DNA of 6,854 nt from CAZUZD01 sp964624465 (GCA_964624465.1 CAZUZD010000319.1:1-6854), one strand, 5' to 3'. Counted from the stretch's first letter, positions 1 through 6,165 are shown. Notes: a model not told the origin generated them from the sequence alone. Made by a program: numbers and translations.

Positions 1-154
1 GTGGCCGTCCCGGCGGGCCGCCGCCCGGCCGCTTCGGGGCCCCGCCGGCGGCGCGGGCGCGCCGGACCGACGGGGGCGGGATCGAGGGCACCCCGACCGG
101 GCGCTCGGCGTCGTTCGATGCGGGGCGGTCGGGGCGTTTCGGGCGGCGCTTCAT
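1..154 (-). CDS. Possible 5' end of a minus-strand gene, basic Pro/Arg-rich N-terminus (partial)
   Basis: Reading the minus strand from the ATG at 154-152 gives an open frame to the window edge, about 51 residues, starting MKRRPKRPDRPASNDAERP and continuing rich in Pro, Arg, Gly and Ala. Roughly nine in ten third codon positions are G or C, better than the competing plus-strand frame over the same bases, so I favour this frame as coding. Basic, low-complexity N-termini of this kind are common on RNA-binding proteins, but no domain is visible and I assign no function. There is no convincing Shine-Dalgarno: a GAGAG lies about 16 bases upstream of the ATG, too far to be ideal. It would be divergent from the cupin gene. 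Chance openness in GC-rich DNA is the main alternative. Confidence 0.4.
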   Translation of the reverse strand, partial: MKRRPKRPDRPASNDAERPVGVPSIPPPSVRRARAAGGAPKRPGGGPPGRP

Positions 155-334
155 GGTCGGTCGGCCGGGCTCTCGCGCCGGCCCTCACCACACGGTCGTC
201 GGTCGGGGTTCGGTGTCTTCGAATGCCCCATCATAACGAGTGCCGGCCCCGGCCTCTGCCCGCAGTCGGCCGGGCTCCCGCGAATCCCGCCGCCGACCCA
301 ACCGGCCCGGCGCCCGGCGCAGATGTGATCGTAT

Positions 335-346
335 GCGAAATTTCGC
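335..346. promoter_or_regulatory. 12-bp perfect palindrome, candidate operator upstream of the cupin gene
   Basis: GCGAAATTTCGC is a perfect dyad at 335-346, overlapped by a second 8-bp dyad TTCGCGAA at 342-349. It is an AT-containing island in otherwise very GC-rich DNA, 80 bases before the cupin start, in the space between the two divergent left-hand genes. A protein-binding operator is a reasonable guess, but no known consensus was recognised and no clear -35/-10 pair was found beside it. Confidence 0.3.
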
Positions 347-413
347 GAATGTTCGTGCTTGTCCCGGGCGGGGCATGCGGGAGAATGGTGCCGGGTCGAA
401 CCGTGGACACACC

Positions 414-419
414 GGAGGG
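414..419 (+). promoter_or_regulatory. Ribosome binding site that fixes the cupin start
   Basis: GGAGGG lies 7 bases before the GTG at 427, near-ideal strength and spacing. It supports GTG 427 over the in-frame ATG at 385 and over the open frame that runs back to the window edge. Confidence 0.6.
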
Positions 420-426
420 CGGGACC

Positions 427-882
427 GTGGCCAACGAGGCGTTCGTGCGATCGGCCGGCGAGGGGGAGCAGTTCCCGGCCGGCCCGTTCCGGATCGTGAC
501 GCGGGTCTCGGGCGCGGAGTCGGGGGGCGCGTTCGAGCTGTACGAACTCGCCCTCGGGATCGCGAGCGTCGACTACCACGTGCACCGGACCATGGACGAG
601 ACGATCGTCGTGCTGGCCGGGCAGATCGAGTTCCAGGTCGCCGGCGCTGTCTTCAGCCGCCCGCCCGGCTCGGTGGCGTTCATCCCGCGCGGGGTGCATC
701 ACGGCTTCCGGAACGCGGGACCCGGCGAGGCGCGGGTGCTGCTGCACTTCAACCCGGCGCGCTCGCAGGACGCCTACTTCCGCGAGCTGGTGCGCCTCTT
801 CGCCGCGCCCGAGCTCGACGTCACCGAGCTGCACGCCGTGCAGGCCCGTTTCGACCAGGACCTGATCCCCGGCGGTCCCTGA
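427..882 (+). CDS. Small single-domain cupin protein
   Basis: A 151-residue protein of the cupin superfamily (conserved beta-barrel metal-binding fold). Motif 1 is complete: G44, H51-x-H53, E58 and G65 in the spacing G(x)6HxH(x)4E(x)6G. Motif 2 is also complete: G81, P87, G89, H92 and N96. H51, H53, E58 and H92 are the expected metal ligands. The length fits a monocupin with a short C-terminal helix-rich tail (residues about 110-145). No signal peptide is seen, so it is probably cytoplasmic. The GTG start is chosen because GGAGGG sits 7 bases upstream and homology to the fold begins only a few residues later; ATG 385 would add 14 residues. Such small cupins include sugar-binding, dioxygenase-like and regulatory proteins, so the substrate cannot be named. 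It appears monocistronic and convergent with the DUF1264 gene. Confidence 0.88.
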   Translation: MANEAFVRSAGEGEQFPAGPFRIVTRVSGAESGGAFELYELALGIASVDYHVHRTMDETIVVLAGQIEFQVAGAVFSRPPGSVAFIPRGVHHGFRNAGPGEARVLLHFNPARSQDAYFRELVRLFAAPELDVTELHAVQARFDQDLIPGGP

Positions 883-892
883 CCCCGAGGCC

Positions 893-924
893 GCCCCCCG
901 CGCCGCGAGGGCGGCGCGGGGGGC
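893..924. terminator. Bidirectional hairpin terminator between convergent genes
   Basis: A perfect 14-bp stem (893-906 with 911-924, arm GCCCCCCGCGCCGC) closes on a 4-base loop GAGG. It starts 11 bases after the cupin stop and ends 22 bases before the stop of the facing gene. No T-run follows on either side, so it is not a textbook intrinsic terminator. Its position and stability nevertheless make termination or 3'-end protection of both transcripts the likely role. Confidence 0.7.
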
Positions 925-945
925 ACGCGGTTCAGGCCCGCCCGG

Positions 946-1666
946 TCACTTCGGGGTGGGGCGATCGTCGCCCTCGGCGGTCCACTGGCGGCCGATGGCG
1001 GCCATCGACTTCGGCTGGGGGATCTGCGGCACGGCGAGCTTGAGTTCCTCGCCGCGGCGGGCGCGGATGGCGGCCGTGTCGACGCCGGTCGCGCGGTCGC
1101 GGGCGGCGATGGTGGCGTCATCGCACTGGCCGTCGCCGGTCAGCGACCAGATCAGGAGCGGCTCGCCGATCGGCACGGCGGTGGTCGGGTCGGNNNNNNN
1201 NNNGCCAGGTGTGCCAGGCCTTGCCCCAGGTCGTCAGCAGCGTCTTCATGAACGCCTGCTCCTGGTCGGCTGGCAGGCCGGGGGCGACCAGGCCGCCGCT
1301 GAGCACTTCGTAGGTGTGCGGGTGCCAGTACGGCTTCTCGGCCTCGGGCAGGGCGCGATAGGCGGCGTCGGAGATCACGTACTCGACGCCCAGCAGCCTG
1401 GCGTTCGGGCCGGTGCCGTCGAACAGCACGCACTGGAACATGTCGTCGTGGCCGGTCTTGGAGTGGCCGGCGCAGTAGTGCTGGGTGGTGAGCAGGAACT
1501 TCGGGTTGCTCTTGGCGGTGTGGATGCCGCAGAAGTGGATGTGCGGGCCGGCCAGCGGCGAGGCGCCGGCCTTGGCCTCGTCGTGGTCGGCCTCGGCCAC
1601 CTCGTGGCCCGCGAGCGCGGCGGCCCCGAGCAAACCCACCCTGGCAAAGAGGTCGCGGCGATGCAT
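946..1666 (-). CDS. DUF1264 (oil-body-associated-protein family) protein with Tat-type signal, interrupted by an assembly gap
   Basis: The protein is about 236-240 residues; 154 are read upstream of the N-gap and 81 after it. The start ATG (1666-1664) has GGAG 7 bases upstream. Residues 1-26 look like a Tat signal: HRRDLF followed by a hydrophobic Leu/Ala stretch, with possible cleavage after A24-E25-A26. The mature part carries the pattern I associate with DUF1264: GPHIHFCGIH (40-49), QHYCAGH (62-68), FQC (77-79), NARLLGVEYVIS (88-99), HPHTYEVLSGGL (115-126) and WGKAWHTW (147-154). After the gap comes VPIGEPLLIW. Plant members (OBAP) associate with oil bodies; the bacterial function is not established. 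The conserved His and Cys residues might bind metal (inference). Frames on the two sides differ by one only because the 10 Ns are a placeholder. It lies 228 bases downstream of the pentapeptide gene on the same strand. Confidence 0.85.
1194..1203. other. Assembly gap (10 N) inside the DUF1264 gene
   Basis: Ten unknown bases. The coding frame entering from the right leaves one base (C) before the gap, and the frame on the left resumes after two bases. The true gap length must therefore be a multiple of three if the gene is intact. The family usually has about eight residues between the Trp and the Pro-x-Gly that flank this site and six are visible, so only a few bases are probably missing. That estimate is from memory of the family. 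Confidence 0.9.
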
Positions 1667-1836
1667 CGCAGTGCTCCGAATCGGGGGCGCAGGAATCGTC
1701 CGGGTCTTGACCCCGGGCGCGGGCGCGCACGGGGCCCACGCCGGCCGGCGGGATCGCGCGAGGGCGCGGCCCGGAGAGCGTCCGCCGTCGTCTGACTTAC
1801 GACACCAGCATAAGGCTTGCACGCGTGACAGGCCGA

Positions 1837-1857
1837 GTCAATTTCCCGCGAATTGAC
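1837..1857. promoter_or_regulatory. Inverted repeat between the pentapeptide and DUF1264 genes
   Basis: GTCAATT (1837-1843) and AATTGAC (1851-1857) are perfect inverted 7-bp arms with a 7-base centre. The element starts 38 bases after the pentapeptide stop and lies 171 bases before the DUF1264 start, both read on the minus strand. It is AT-rich against its surroundings. It could be an operator for the DUF1264 promoter or a weak terminator; no T-run follows. Confidence 0.35.
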
Positions 1858-1894
1858 CCGGCCGCTGCGTGATCGCCACCCGGCCGGCCCGCCC

Positions 1895-3784
1895 TCAGCG
1901 GTCGACCGGCAGCGCCGCGCCGGCGCCCGTGGCGCCGGGGGCGAGGCGGGCGAGCTGGCCCCGGAGCTCGGCGGGCAGGCGCGTGGTGTCGTCGAACCGG
2001 GCGATGGCGAGCTGCTCGGGGGTCAGCCCGACGGCGCCGGTGAGGTTGGCGGCGGTGAGGTCGGCGTTGCGGAGGTCGGCGCCGGTGAGGTCGGCCCCCG
2101 AGAGGTCGGCGCCGGAGAAGTCGGCGCCCGCCATCGAGGCGTCGCGGAAGCTGGCGTTGCGGAAGTTCGTGTCGGCGGCCCGGGTGCCGTCGGTGTTGGC
2201 GTCGGTGAGGTTGATCCCCTCGGCCGACCCGAACCGCAGGTCGGCGTTGGTCAGGTCGGCGCCCCGGAGGTTGGCGCCGTCGGCCAGCGCGTCGCGGAAG
2301 TCGGCGCCGCGGAGGTCGGCGGCGCGGAGGTCGGCGTGCCGGACGTCGGCCTTCATGAAGTAGCCGTTGACGCCGAAGCAGTTGTACGCCGTGGCGTAGC
2401 GGAGGTTCCGCCCCTCCAGGTCGACGCCGCGGACGTTCGGCAGCTCCTCGGGCGTGCCCTTGGTCCAGTTGCCCGGCTTGATCGACAGCGTCGCGTCGTC
2501 CAGGGCTGCGAACGGCGAGTAGCCGACGGCCAGGAACAGCTCCGGCACCCAGTGGCGAACGTCGACGACCTTGGCCAGGCCGGTGGCCCTGGCGACGGCC
2601 ACGCCCCGGCTCTCGATCAGCGGGTTGACGCCCTCGATGACGCCGTAGGTCAGCACGCCCAGGATCGCCGCGGTGCCGACGGCCGTCATCACGCCGCGGA
2701 CGCGGGCGTCGTGCCAGGACCGTCGCCAGAGGAACGGCCGCCGCTCGGCCCCCCTGAGCGTGGCTGTGGCCAGGCGACGGAACCCGACGCAGGCGCCCCG
2801 CACGACCGCCAGGCTCGCGAGGTGGGCGCCCGAGGTCCTCCAGTCGGGGGCGCGGAGGTAGCGCGCCCAGAGCAGGCCGATCGTCAGCGGCACCAGGCCC
2901 CAGGCCAGCAGCACCGAGATCCCCGCCTGCCACCGCGAGAGGTTCGAGCGGCGGTTGCGGAGCCTGGGCGTGTGCACCCGCACCAGGATGTTCAGCAGCC
3001 AGGGGTACGCCTTGCGGTCCAGCGGCCGGCCGTCGGGGAACACCGCCGGCAGCTCCCCCATCTCCTCCCAGAGCCGCTGCAGGCAGAGGTGGAAGTAGGC
3101 GTACAGGCAGACCAGCAGCAGCGGGGCGACCAGGTAGAACTGCACCAGCGGGATGTCGACGCCCAGCACCGGCAGCCGCGACGACACCGGGGCGGCGTTG
3201 TTCAGGAGCTGGGGGTCGCGGGTCGAGGCGACCGTCAGCCAGGTGTAGGCGCAGGCCAGCAGGATCGAGAAGAACAGGTTCTGGGCCGTCTTGCTCGCCT
3301 CGGCGACGTTGGCCAGGCCCTCGGAGGTGCTGGCCTCGGGCGGGAGCTTGGCCCCCGAGAGGTCGGCGCCGCCGAGCTGGCCGGCGAGCAGGCCGTGGGC
3401 GTTGGTCAGGTCGGCGTCGCGGAGGTTGGCGTCGCGGAGGATCGTGCCCCGGAGCCGGGCCAGCTTGAGGTCGGCCCGCTGGAGGTTGGCCCCCTGGAGG
3501 TTGGCGCCGTTGAGGTCGGCGTCCTGGAGGTCGGCGCCGGCCAGGTCGGCCCGCTTCAGGCGGGCGCCCTCGAACCGGGCCCCCTGGAGGTCGGCGCCCC
3601 GGAGGTCGGCCTCGGCGAGGTTGGCGCGGCGGAAGTCGGCCTGCTTCCCCTCGGCGCCGCCGGACTGGGCCCAGCGGTGGTGCTGCGCCAGCGCCTCGGC
3701 CAGCGCCGCCGGCTCGGGGCGGGTCCCGCCGAACGGGCCGGTCGGGGTGGACTCGTCGGTCCGGTCGGCGTGATCCGGCTCCAC
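1895..3784 (-). CDS. Membrane protein with two pentapeptide-repeat domains
   Basis: A 629-residue protein. Residues 49-133 form about 17 pentapeptides in unbroken register (A-D/N-L-x-x), with a short extra run at 140-149. Four hydrophobic segments follow at about 168-186, 211-236, 287-308 and 366-383. A second repeat block at about 479-588 holds some 22 pentapeptides, the A positions staying in the same modulo-5 register, with some degenerate units at 516-548. The end, GLTPEQLAIARFDDTTRLP, is a common cap for such domains. The stretch FYLVAPLLL...YFHLCLQRLWE...LPAVFPDG (216-251) is one I recognise from membrane pentapeptide proteins of cyanobacteria and planctomycetes. Pentapeptides fold as right-handed quadrilateral helices; the function here is unknown. 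The GTG start is fixed by AAGGAGG 7 bases upstream. The gene diverges from the peptidase gene. Confidence 0.9.
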   Translation of the reverse strand: MEPDHADRTDESTPTGPFGGTRPEPAALAEALAQHHRWAQSGGAEGKQADFRRANLAEADLRGADLQGARFEGARLKRADLAGADLQDADLNGANLQGANLQRADLKLARLRGTILRDANLRDADLTNAHGLLAGQLGGADLSGAKLPPEASTSEGLANVAEASKTAQNLFFSILLACAYTWLTVASTRDPQLLNNAAPVSSRLPVLGVDIPLVQFYLVAPLLLVCLYAYFHLCLQRLWEEMGELPAVFPDGRPLDRKAYPWLLNILVRVHTPRLRNRRSNLSRWQAGISVLLAWGLVPLTIGLLWARYLRAPDWRTSGAHLASLAVVRGACVGFRRLATATLRGAERRPFLWRRSWHDARVRGVMTAVGTAAILGVLTYGVIEGVNPLIESRGVAVARATGLAKVVDVRHWVPELFLAVGYSPFAALDDATLSIKPGNWTKGTPEELPNVRGVDLEGRNLRYATAYNCFGVNGYFMKADVRHADLRAADLRGADFRDALADGANLRGADLTNADLRFGSAEGINLTDANTDGTRAADTNFRNASFRDASMAGADFSGADLSGADLTGADLRNADLTAANLTGAVGLTPEQLAIARFDDTTRLPAELRGQLARLAPGATGAGAALPVDR

Positions 3785-3861
3785 GGCGCTGCCTCCTTGA
3801 GTCGCCCGCCCCGGGGGGCCCGGTCCGCTCGTGGCCCGTCTGGCTGGCGGCGCGACGTCGC

Positions 3862-3867
3862 ATTATA
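3862..3867 (-). promoter_or_regulatory. Candidate -10 box for the pentapeptide gene
   Basis: On the minus strand this reads TATAAT exactly, the sigma-70-type consensus, in DNA of very high GC. It would start transcription near 3855, giving a leader of about 70 bases before the GTG at 3784. No good -35 is visible at 16-18 bases; CTGAGC at spacing 18 is poor. Confidence 0.45.
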
Positions 3868-3958
3868 GCGACCCGGCGGCGGCCCGCTCAGGCGAACTTC
3901 CCGAGCCGCCGGCACGCCGCCGGCCCTCAGATCTGGCGATTGCTGCGTTCGGGCATAC

Positions 3959-3987
3959 TTGTCCGGCCCGGTTCCCGGGGATACGAT
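3959..3987 (+). promoter_or_regulatory. Candidate sigma-70-type promoter for the zinc peptidase gene
   Basis: TTGTCC (3959-3964) and TACGAT (3982-3987) each match their consensus at 4 of 6 positions and are separated by exactly 17 bases. Transcription would start near 3994, leaving a leader of about 90 bases before the ATG at 4086. Found by eye, so a chance match is possible. Confidence 0.4.
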
Positions 3988-4085
3988 CACTGGTCTCGAC
4001 CGCAGCCGGGCCCGATTTTCGTGGCGTGGCCCGGCCTCGCGGATCGGTCGGATCGCCGCACCGCCTTCGCTCTGGGGACAACGCC

Positions 4086-4964
4086 ATGCGCCTGGATGAT
4101 CAACGCGAGAGTGAGAATGTCGACGACCGCCGCTTCAGCGCACCGCAGATGGTCGCCGGCGGCGCCGGCCTGGGCACGCTGCTGATCGTCGTGCTCGGCA
4201 TGGTCTTCGGCTTCAATCCCCAGGGCCTGCTCGGCCTGGTCAACGGCGGCCCCGGCGCCGCCCCGGCCGCCGGCCCCGCCCAGGCTCCGCCCAAGGACGA
4301 CCCCCAGGCGCAGATGGTCTCCAGGGTCCTGGCCAGCACCGAGGACGTCTGGTCCAGGCTCCTGCCCGAGATCGGCAAGACCTACAAGGACCCCAAGCTC
4401 GTCCTGTTCTCCGACCGGGTCAACTCCGCCTGCGGCCAGGCGACCGCCTCGGTCGGGCCGTTCTACTGCCCCGGCGACCAGCAGGTGTACATCGACCTGG
4501 CGTTCTATGACGAGCTCGACAAGAAGTTCGGCGCCCCGGGCGACTTCGCCCAGGCCTACGTCGTGGCCCACGAGGTCGGCCACCACATCCAGAACCTGCT
4601 CGGGATCACCGGCGCCGTCGACCGCCAGCGCGGCAAGATCAGCCAGACCGACTACAACCAGCTGTCCGTCCGCCTCGAGCTCCAGGCCGACTACCTCGCC
4701 GGCGTCTGGGCCCACCACGCCCAGAAGGAGAAGAACATCCTCGAGAAGGGGGACGTCGAGGAGGGCCTGAAGTGCGCCACCGCCATCGGTGACGACCGGC
4801 TCCAGAAGCAGGCCCAGGGCTACGTCGTGCCCGACTCCTTCACCCACGGCTCCTCCGACCAGCGCGTCCGCTGGTTCCGCAAGGGCCTCCAGACCGGCGA
4901 CGTCAAGGGCCTCCTCCCCAACGAGGGCGGCACCGGCGACACCTTCAGCGCCAGCCAGCTCTGA
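4086..4964 (+). CDS. ypfJ: YpfJ-family neutral zinc metallopeptidase, membrane-anchored
   Basis: A 292-residue protein of the Zn_peptidase (YpfJ/KPN_02809) family. The N-terminus MRLDDQRESENVDDRR matches the family's characteristic opening and justifies ATG 4086. One membrane segment follows at about 25-43, then a Pro/Ala/Gly-rich linker to about 70. The catalytic domain begins near 75. It includes SACGQA (114-119), GPFYCPGDQQVYID (124-137), the zinc site H162-E163-V-G-H166 and ELQADYLAGVWA (198-209). H162 and H166 bind zinc, E163 is the catalytic base, and E198 is the likely third ligand (family-based inference). Position 203 is Tyr where I recall Cys in E. coli YpfJ (QADC). C116 and C128 may form the conserved disulphide. 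The catalytic domain is predicted to lie outside the inner membrane. Physiological substrates are unknown. The SD is weak (GGGG, about 8 bases upstream). It appears monocistronic, with a terminator 35 bases downstream. Confidence 0.93.
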   Translation: MRLDDQRESENVDDRRFSAPQMVAGGAGLGTLLIVVLGMVFGFNPQGLLGLVNGGPGAAPAAGPAQAPPKDDPQAQMVSRVLASTEDVWSRLLPEIGKTYKDPKLVLFSDRVNSACGQATASVGPFYCPGDQQVYIDLAFYDELDKKFGAPGDFAQAYVVAHEVGHHIQNLLGITGAVDRQRGKISQTDYNQLSVRLELQADYLAGVWAHHAQKEKNILEKGDVEEGLKCATAIGDDRLQKQAQGYVVPDSFTHGSSDQRVRWFRKGLQTGDVKGLLPNEGGTGDTFSASQL

Positions 4965-4998
4965 GCCGGCTCCGCGTTTGAACTGACCGAAATCTACC

Positions 4999-5035
4999 AC
5001 GCCCGGCCGGAGCTCTCATGTCTCCTGCCGGGCGT
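4999..5035 (+). terminator. Terminator of the zinc peptidase gene
   Basis: A 9-bp perfect outer stem (ACGCCCGGC 4999-5007 with GCCGGGCGT 5027-5035) continues, past one mismatch, into GGAG/CTCC (5009-5012 with 5022-5025) around a 9-base loop. T-rich CGTTGTT follows. Position 35 bases after the stop and the T-enriched tail fit a Rho-independent terminator. It also marks roughly where the composition shift begins. Confidence 0.7.
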
Positions 5036-5105
5036 CGTTGTTAGGTCGCGTGTGCGGGCAATGCAAGGGTGGGATCAGAGCCGAGATCCTTGCGACCGAT
5101 TAATA

Positions 5106-5135
5106 TTGACAAAATATATTGATTTGTCGGATTTC
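5106..5135 (+). promoter_or_regulatory. AT-rich promoter candidate for the HNH-like gene
   Basis: A perfect TTGACA (5106-5111) sits in a strikingly AT-rich block (about 5099-5127). Counting 18 bases downstream gives only GATTTC (5130-5135) as -10, which is weak. Alternatively TATATT (5115-5120) is the -10 with a poor -35, placing the start near 5127. The AT content itself supports a promoter here, but the exact boxes are uncertain. Confidence 0.4.
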
Positions 5136-5151
5136 GAAGAGAGTAGTCCCA

Positions 5152-5832
5152 ATGCAATCGCTCTCCCGCTGCGTTTACTGTCAAGCTGCCGAAGACCTGA
5201 CTGACGATCATATTCCACCGAAGACGCTCTTCGCAAAGCCCCGTCCTAGCACACTTATCACCGTCCCGGCCTGCAGAACCTGCAATTCTAAGGCTTCGAT
5301 TGATGATGAGTACTTTCGGTATGCGCTCACTATGAGTGACGCGACGGGTATTAATCCGAAGGCTGCGAAAGGGCGAGAAAGCTCACTCAGATCGTTAGCC
5401 CGCCCAAGAGCGACGCGATTCAAAAGCCGCCTTCTTTCGTCTTTTCGGCCGGTAGAGGTCCGGTCGCCTCATGGTGTTATACTCGGCACACGTTTAGGTT
5501 ATCAGGTAGAGCTTGGTAGGGTCTTCGCTGTTGTAAGTCGCATTGTAAGAGGATTGTATTATTACGAAACCAAGCGGCTTCTCCCGATTGGGTCTGAGGT
5601 TTTAGTGCACTGCGACGACACCCTGATTGCCCTTCCGGTTTCCGAACTCAGTGAAATTGTTCGAACTATAATTACTCCTCTCTCTCATCGCGAAGCGAAG
5701 GTCGTTGAGCCGGAGTCCTTTTCCTATAGATTTCAGTTTTTTGAAGAGGATCCTTGTGTCTCAGTGTGGGCGCTTACCTTCTTCTCCAGCATCTCGTTCC
5801 TCGCCATCAGCAATCGAGGAAGTGATTCCTGA
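5152..5832 (+). CDS. HNH-nuclease-like zinc protein, atypically AT-rich gene
   Basis: A 226-residue protein. The N-terminal quarter has C7-x-x-C10, D19-H20 within LTDDHIPPKTLF, then C41-x-x-C44-N45 within ITVPACRTCN. This is the layout of HNH (treble-clef, beta-beta-alpha metal) endonucleases: the four Cys hold a structural zinc, and H20 and N45 are candidate active-site residues. The DHIPPK...ACRTCN combination recurs in uncharacterised HNH proteins. A clear third catalytic His is not obvious, so activity is unproven. Residues about 100-226 show no domain I recognise; they are rich in beta-prone hydrophobic stretches. ATG 5152 is chosen because GAAGAGAG ends 8 bases upstream; a TTG at 5119 would add 11 residues. 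GC is roughly half, against about 70% in the neighbours, with codons ending in A/T, suggesting recent transfer. It might be a defence, selfish or phage-derived nuclease; no partner gene confirms that. Confidence 0.75.
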   Translation: MQSLSRCVYCQAAEDLTDDHIPPKTLFAKPRPSTLITVPACRTCNSKASIDDEYFRYALTMSDATGINPKAAKGRESSLRSLARPRATRFKSRLLSSFRPVEVRSPHGVILGTRLGYQVELGRVFAVVSRIVRGLYYYETKRLLPIGSEVLVHCDDTLIALPVSELSEIVRTIITPLSHREAKVVEPESFSYRFQFFEEDPCVSVWALTFFSSISFLAISNRGSDS

Positions 5833-5852
5833 CCACCAGTGAACGACAGCGT

Positions 5853-5898
5853 GGTAGCCCCGACGACCAAGTCGTCGGGGTCGCGCAGCGACCAGCGG
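5853..5898 (+). repeat. REP-like element, family A copy 1
   Basis: GTAG (5854-5857) is followed directly by a 10-bp perfect stem, CCCCGACGAC (5858-5867) and GTCGTCGGGG (5871-5880), with loop CAA. A mini-hairpin TCGC-GCA-GCGA (5881-5891) and an AGCGG tail follow. It starts 20 bases after the stop of the HNH-like gene, a typical place for REP elements, and may protect or terminate that mRNA. The first 33 bases recur exactly, inverted, at 6040-6072. Confidence 0.75.
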
Positions 5899-6026
5899 CT
5901 CGGGATGGCCGCCCGCATGCCCAGGTGCGCGGGAGCTCGGTCCCCCTGGGGCGTCGCGGCCGTAACCCCCATCGGCCAGAATCTGGATGCCTCGGCCGGT
6001 GAACGACTCGGGAGGCTGGACCGACG

Positions 6027-6072
6027 CCGCCTGTCGCTTCGCGACCCCGACGACTTGGTCGTCGGGGCTACC
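6027..6072 (-). repeat. REP-like element, family A copy 2 (inverted)
   Basis: Read on the minus strand this matches copy 1 at 33 of 33 bases over 6072-6040, then continues with a similar mini-hairpin (TCGC-TTC-GCGA on the plus strand) and GGCGGC tail. GTAG again abuts the 10-bp stem. The two copies face each other across 154 bases, the arrangement of a REP doublet. Confidence 0.75.
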
Positions 6073-6144
6073 CTGCGCTCATGCCTCCGGCCGGGCGTTT
6101 TTGCAGGGTTCGCTGTGCGGCCCGCCCTGGAGTGCGATCAGATC

Positions 6145-6165
6145 GGTCCGCAGAGCGGACCCTAC
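6145..6165 (-). repeat. Second REP-like palindrome family (B)
   Basis: On the minus strand GTAG (6165-6162) is followed at once by GGTCCGC, loop TCT and GCGGACC, a perfect 7-bp stem. The sequence is unrelated to family A but the GTAG-plus-stem architecture is the same. It ends 9 bases before the proposed start of the orphan gene, so in mRNA it would place a hairpin in or next to the ribosome entry region. Confidence 0.5.

Larger units (their letters stand above)
3785..4085. other. Divergent intergenic region, 301 bases
   Basis: The space between the starts of the pentapeptide gene (minus) and the peptidase gene (plus). It contains the Shine-Dalgarno of the former (AAGGAGG, minus strand, 3798-3792) and one promoter candidate for each direction. 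No convincing small gene is visible. A plus-strand frame open from 3831 into the peptidase lacks any family resemblance before the ATG at 4086. Confidence 0.6.

Noticed and set aside
160..282. Near-repeat GTCGGCCGGGCTC at 160-172 and 265-277
   Set aside because: Thirteen bases of simple GC-rich sequence can recur by chance here, with no palindrome or flanking similarity.
1..426. Upstream extension of the cupin frame to the window edge
   Set aside because: The extra 142 residues are Arg/Pro/Gly-rich without domain features and with weaker third-position GC. GGAGGG precedes GTG 427, where the cupin protein plausibly begins.
1807..1848. Sigma-70 promoter for the DUF1264 gene (minus strand TTGACT and TATGCT)
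   Set aside because: The spacing is 23 bases, too long for a normal promoter, and no good box lies at 17 bases.
2043..2355. Dense GGTCGGCG-type DNA repeats that could be taken for a tandem repeat or CRISPR-like array
   Set aside because: The period of 15 bases and the imperfect units are the direct result of encoding A(D/N)LxG pentapeptides; there are no constant repeats with unique spacers.
1853..3868. A 671-codon plus-strand open frame, and a longer minus-strand frame, covering the pentapeptide gene
   Set aside because: They are frame shadows. The 15-base pentapeptide periodicity and high GC remove stops in other frames, giving low-complexity EVGA-type repeats. The chosen frame has membrane segments, known motifs and a strong SD.
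5063..5093. Hairpin candidates GCAAGG/CCTTGC and GGATC/GATCC upstream of the HNH-like gene
   Set aside because: The stems are short, compete for the same bases, and have no T-run or conserved context.
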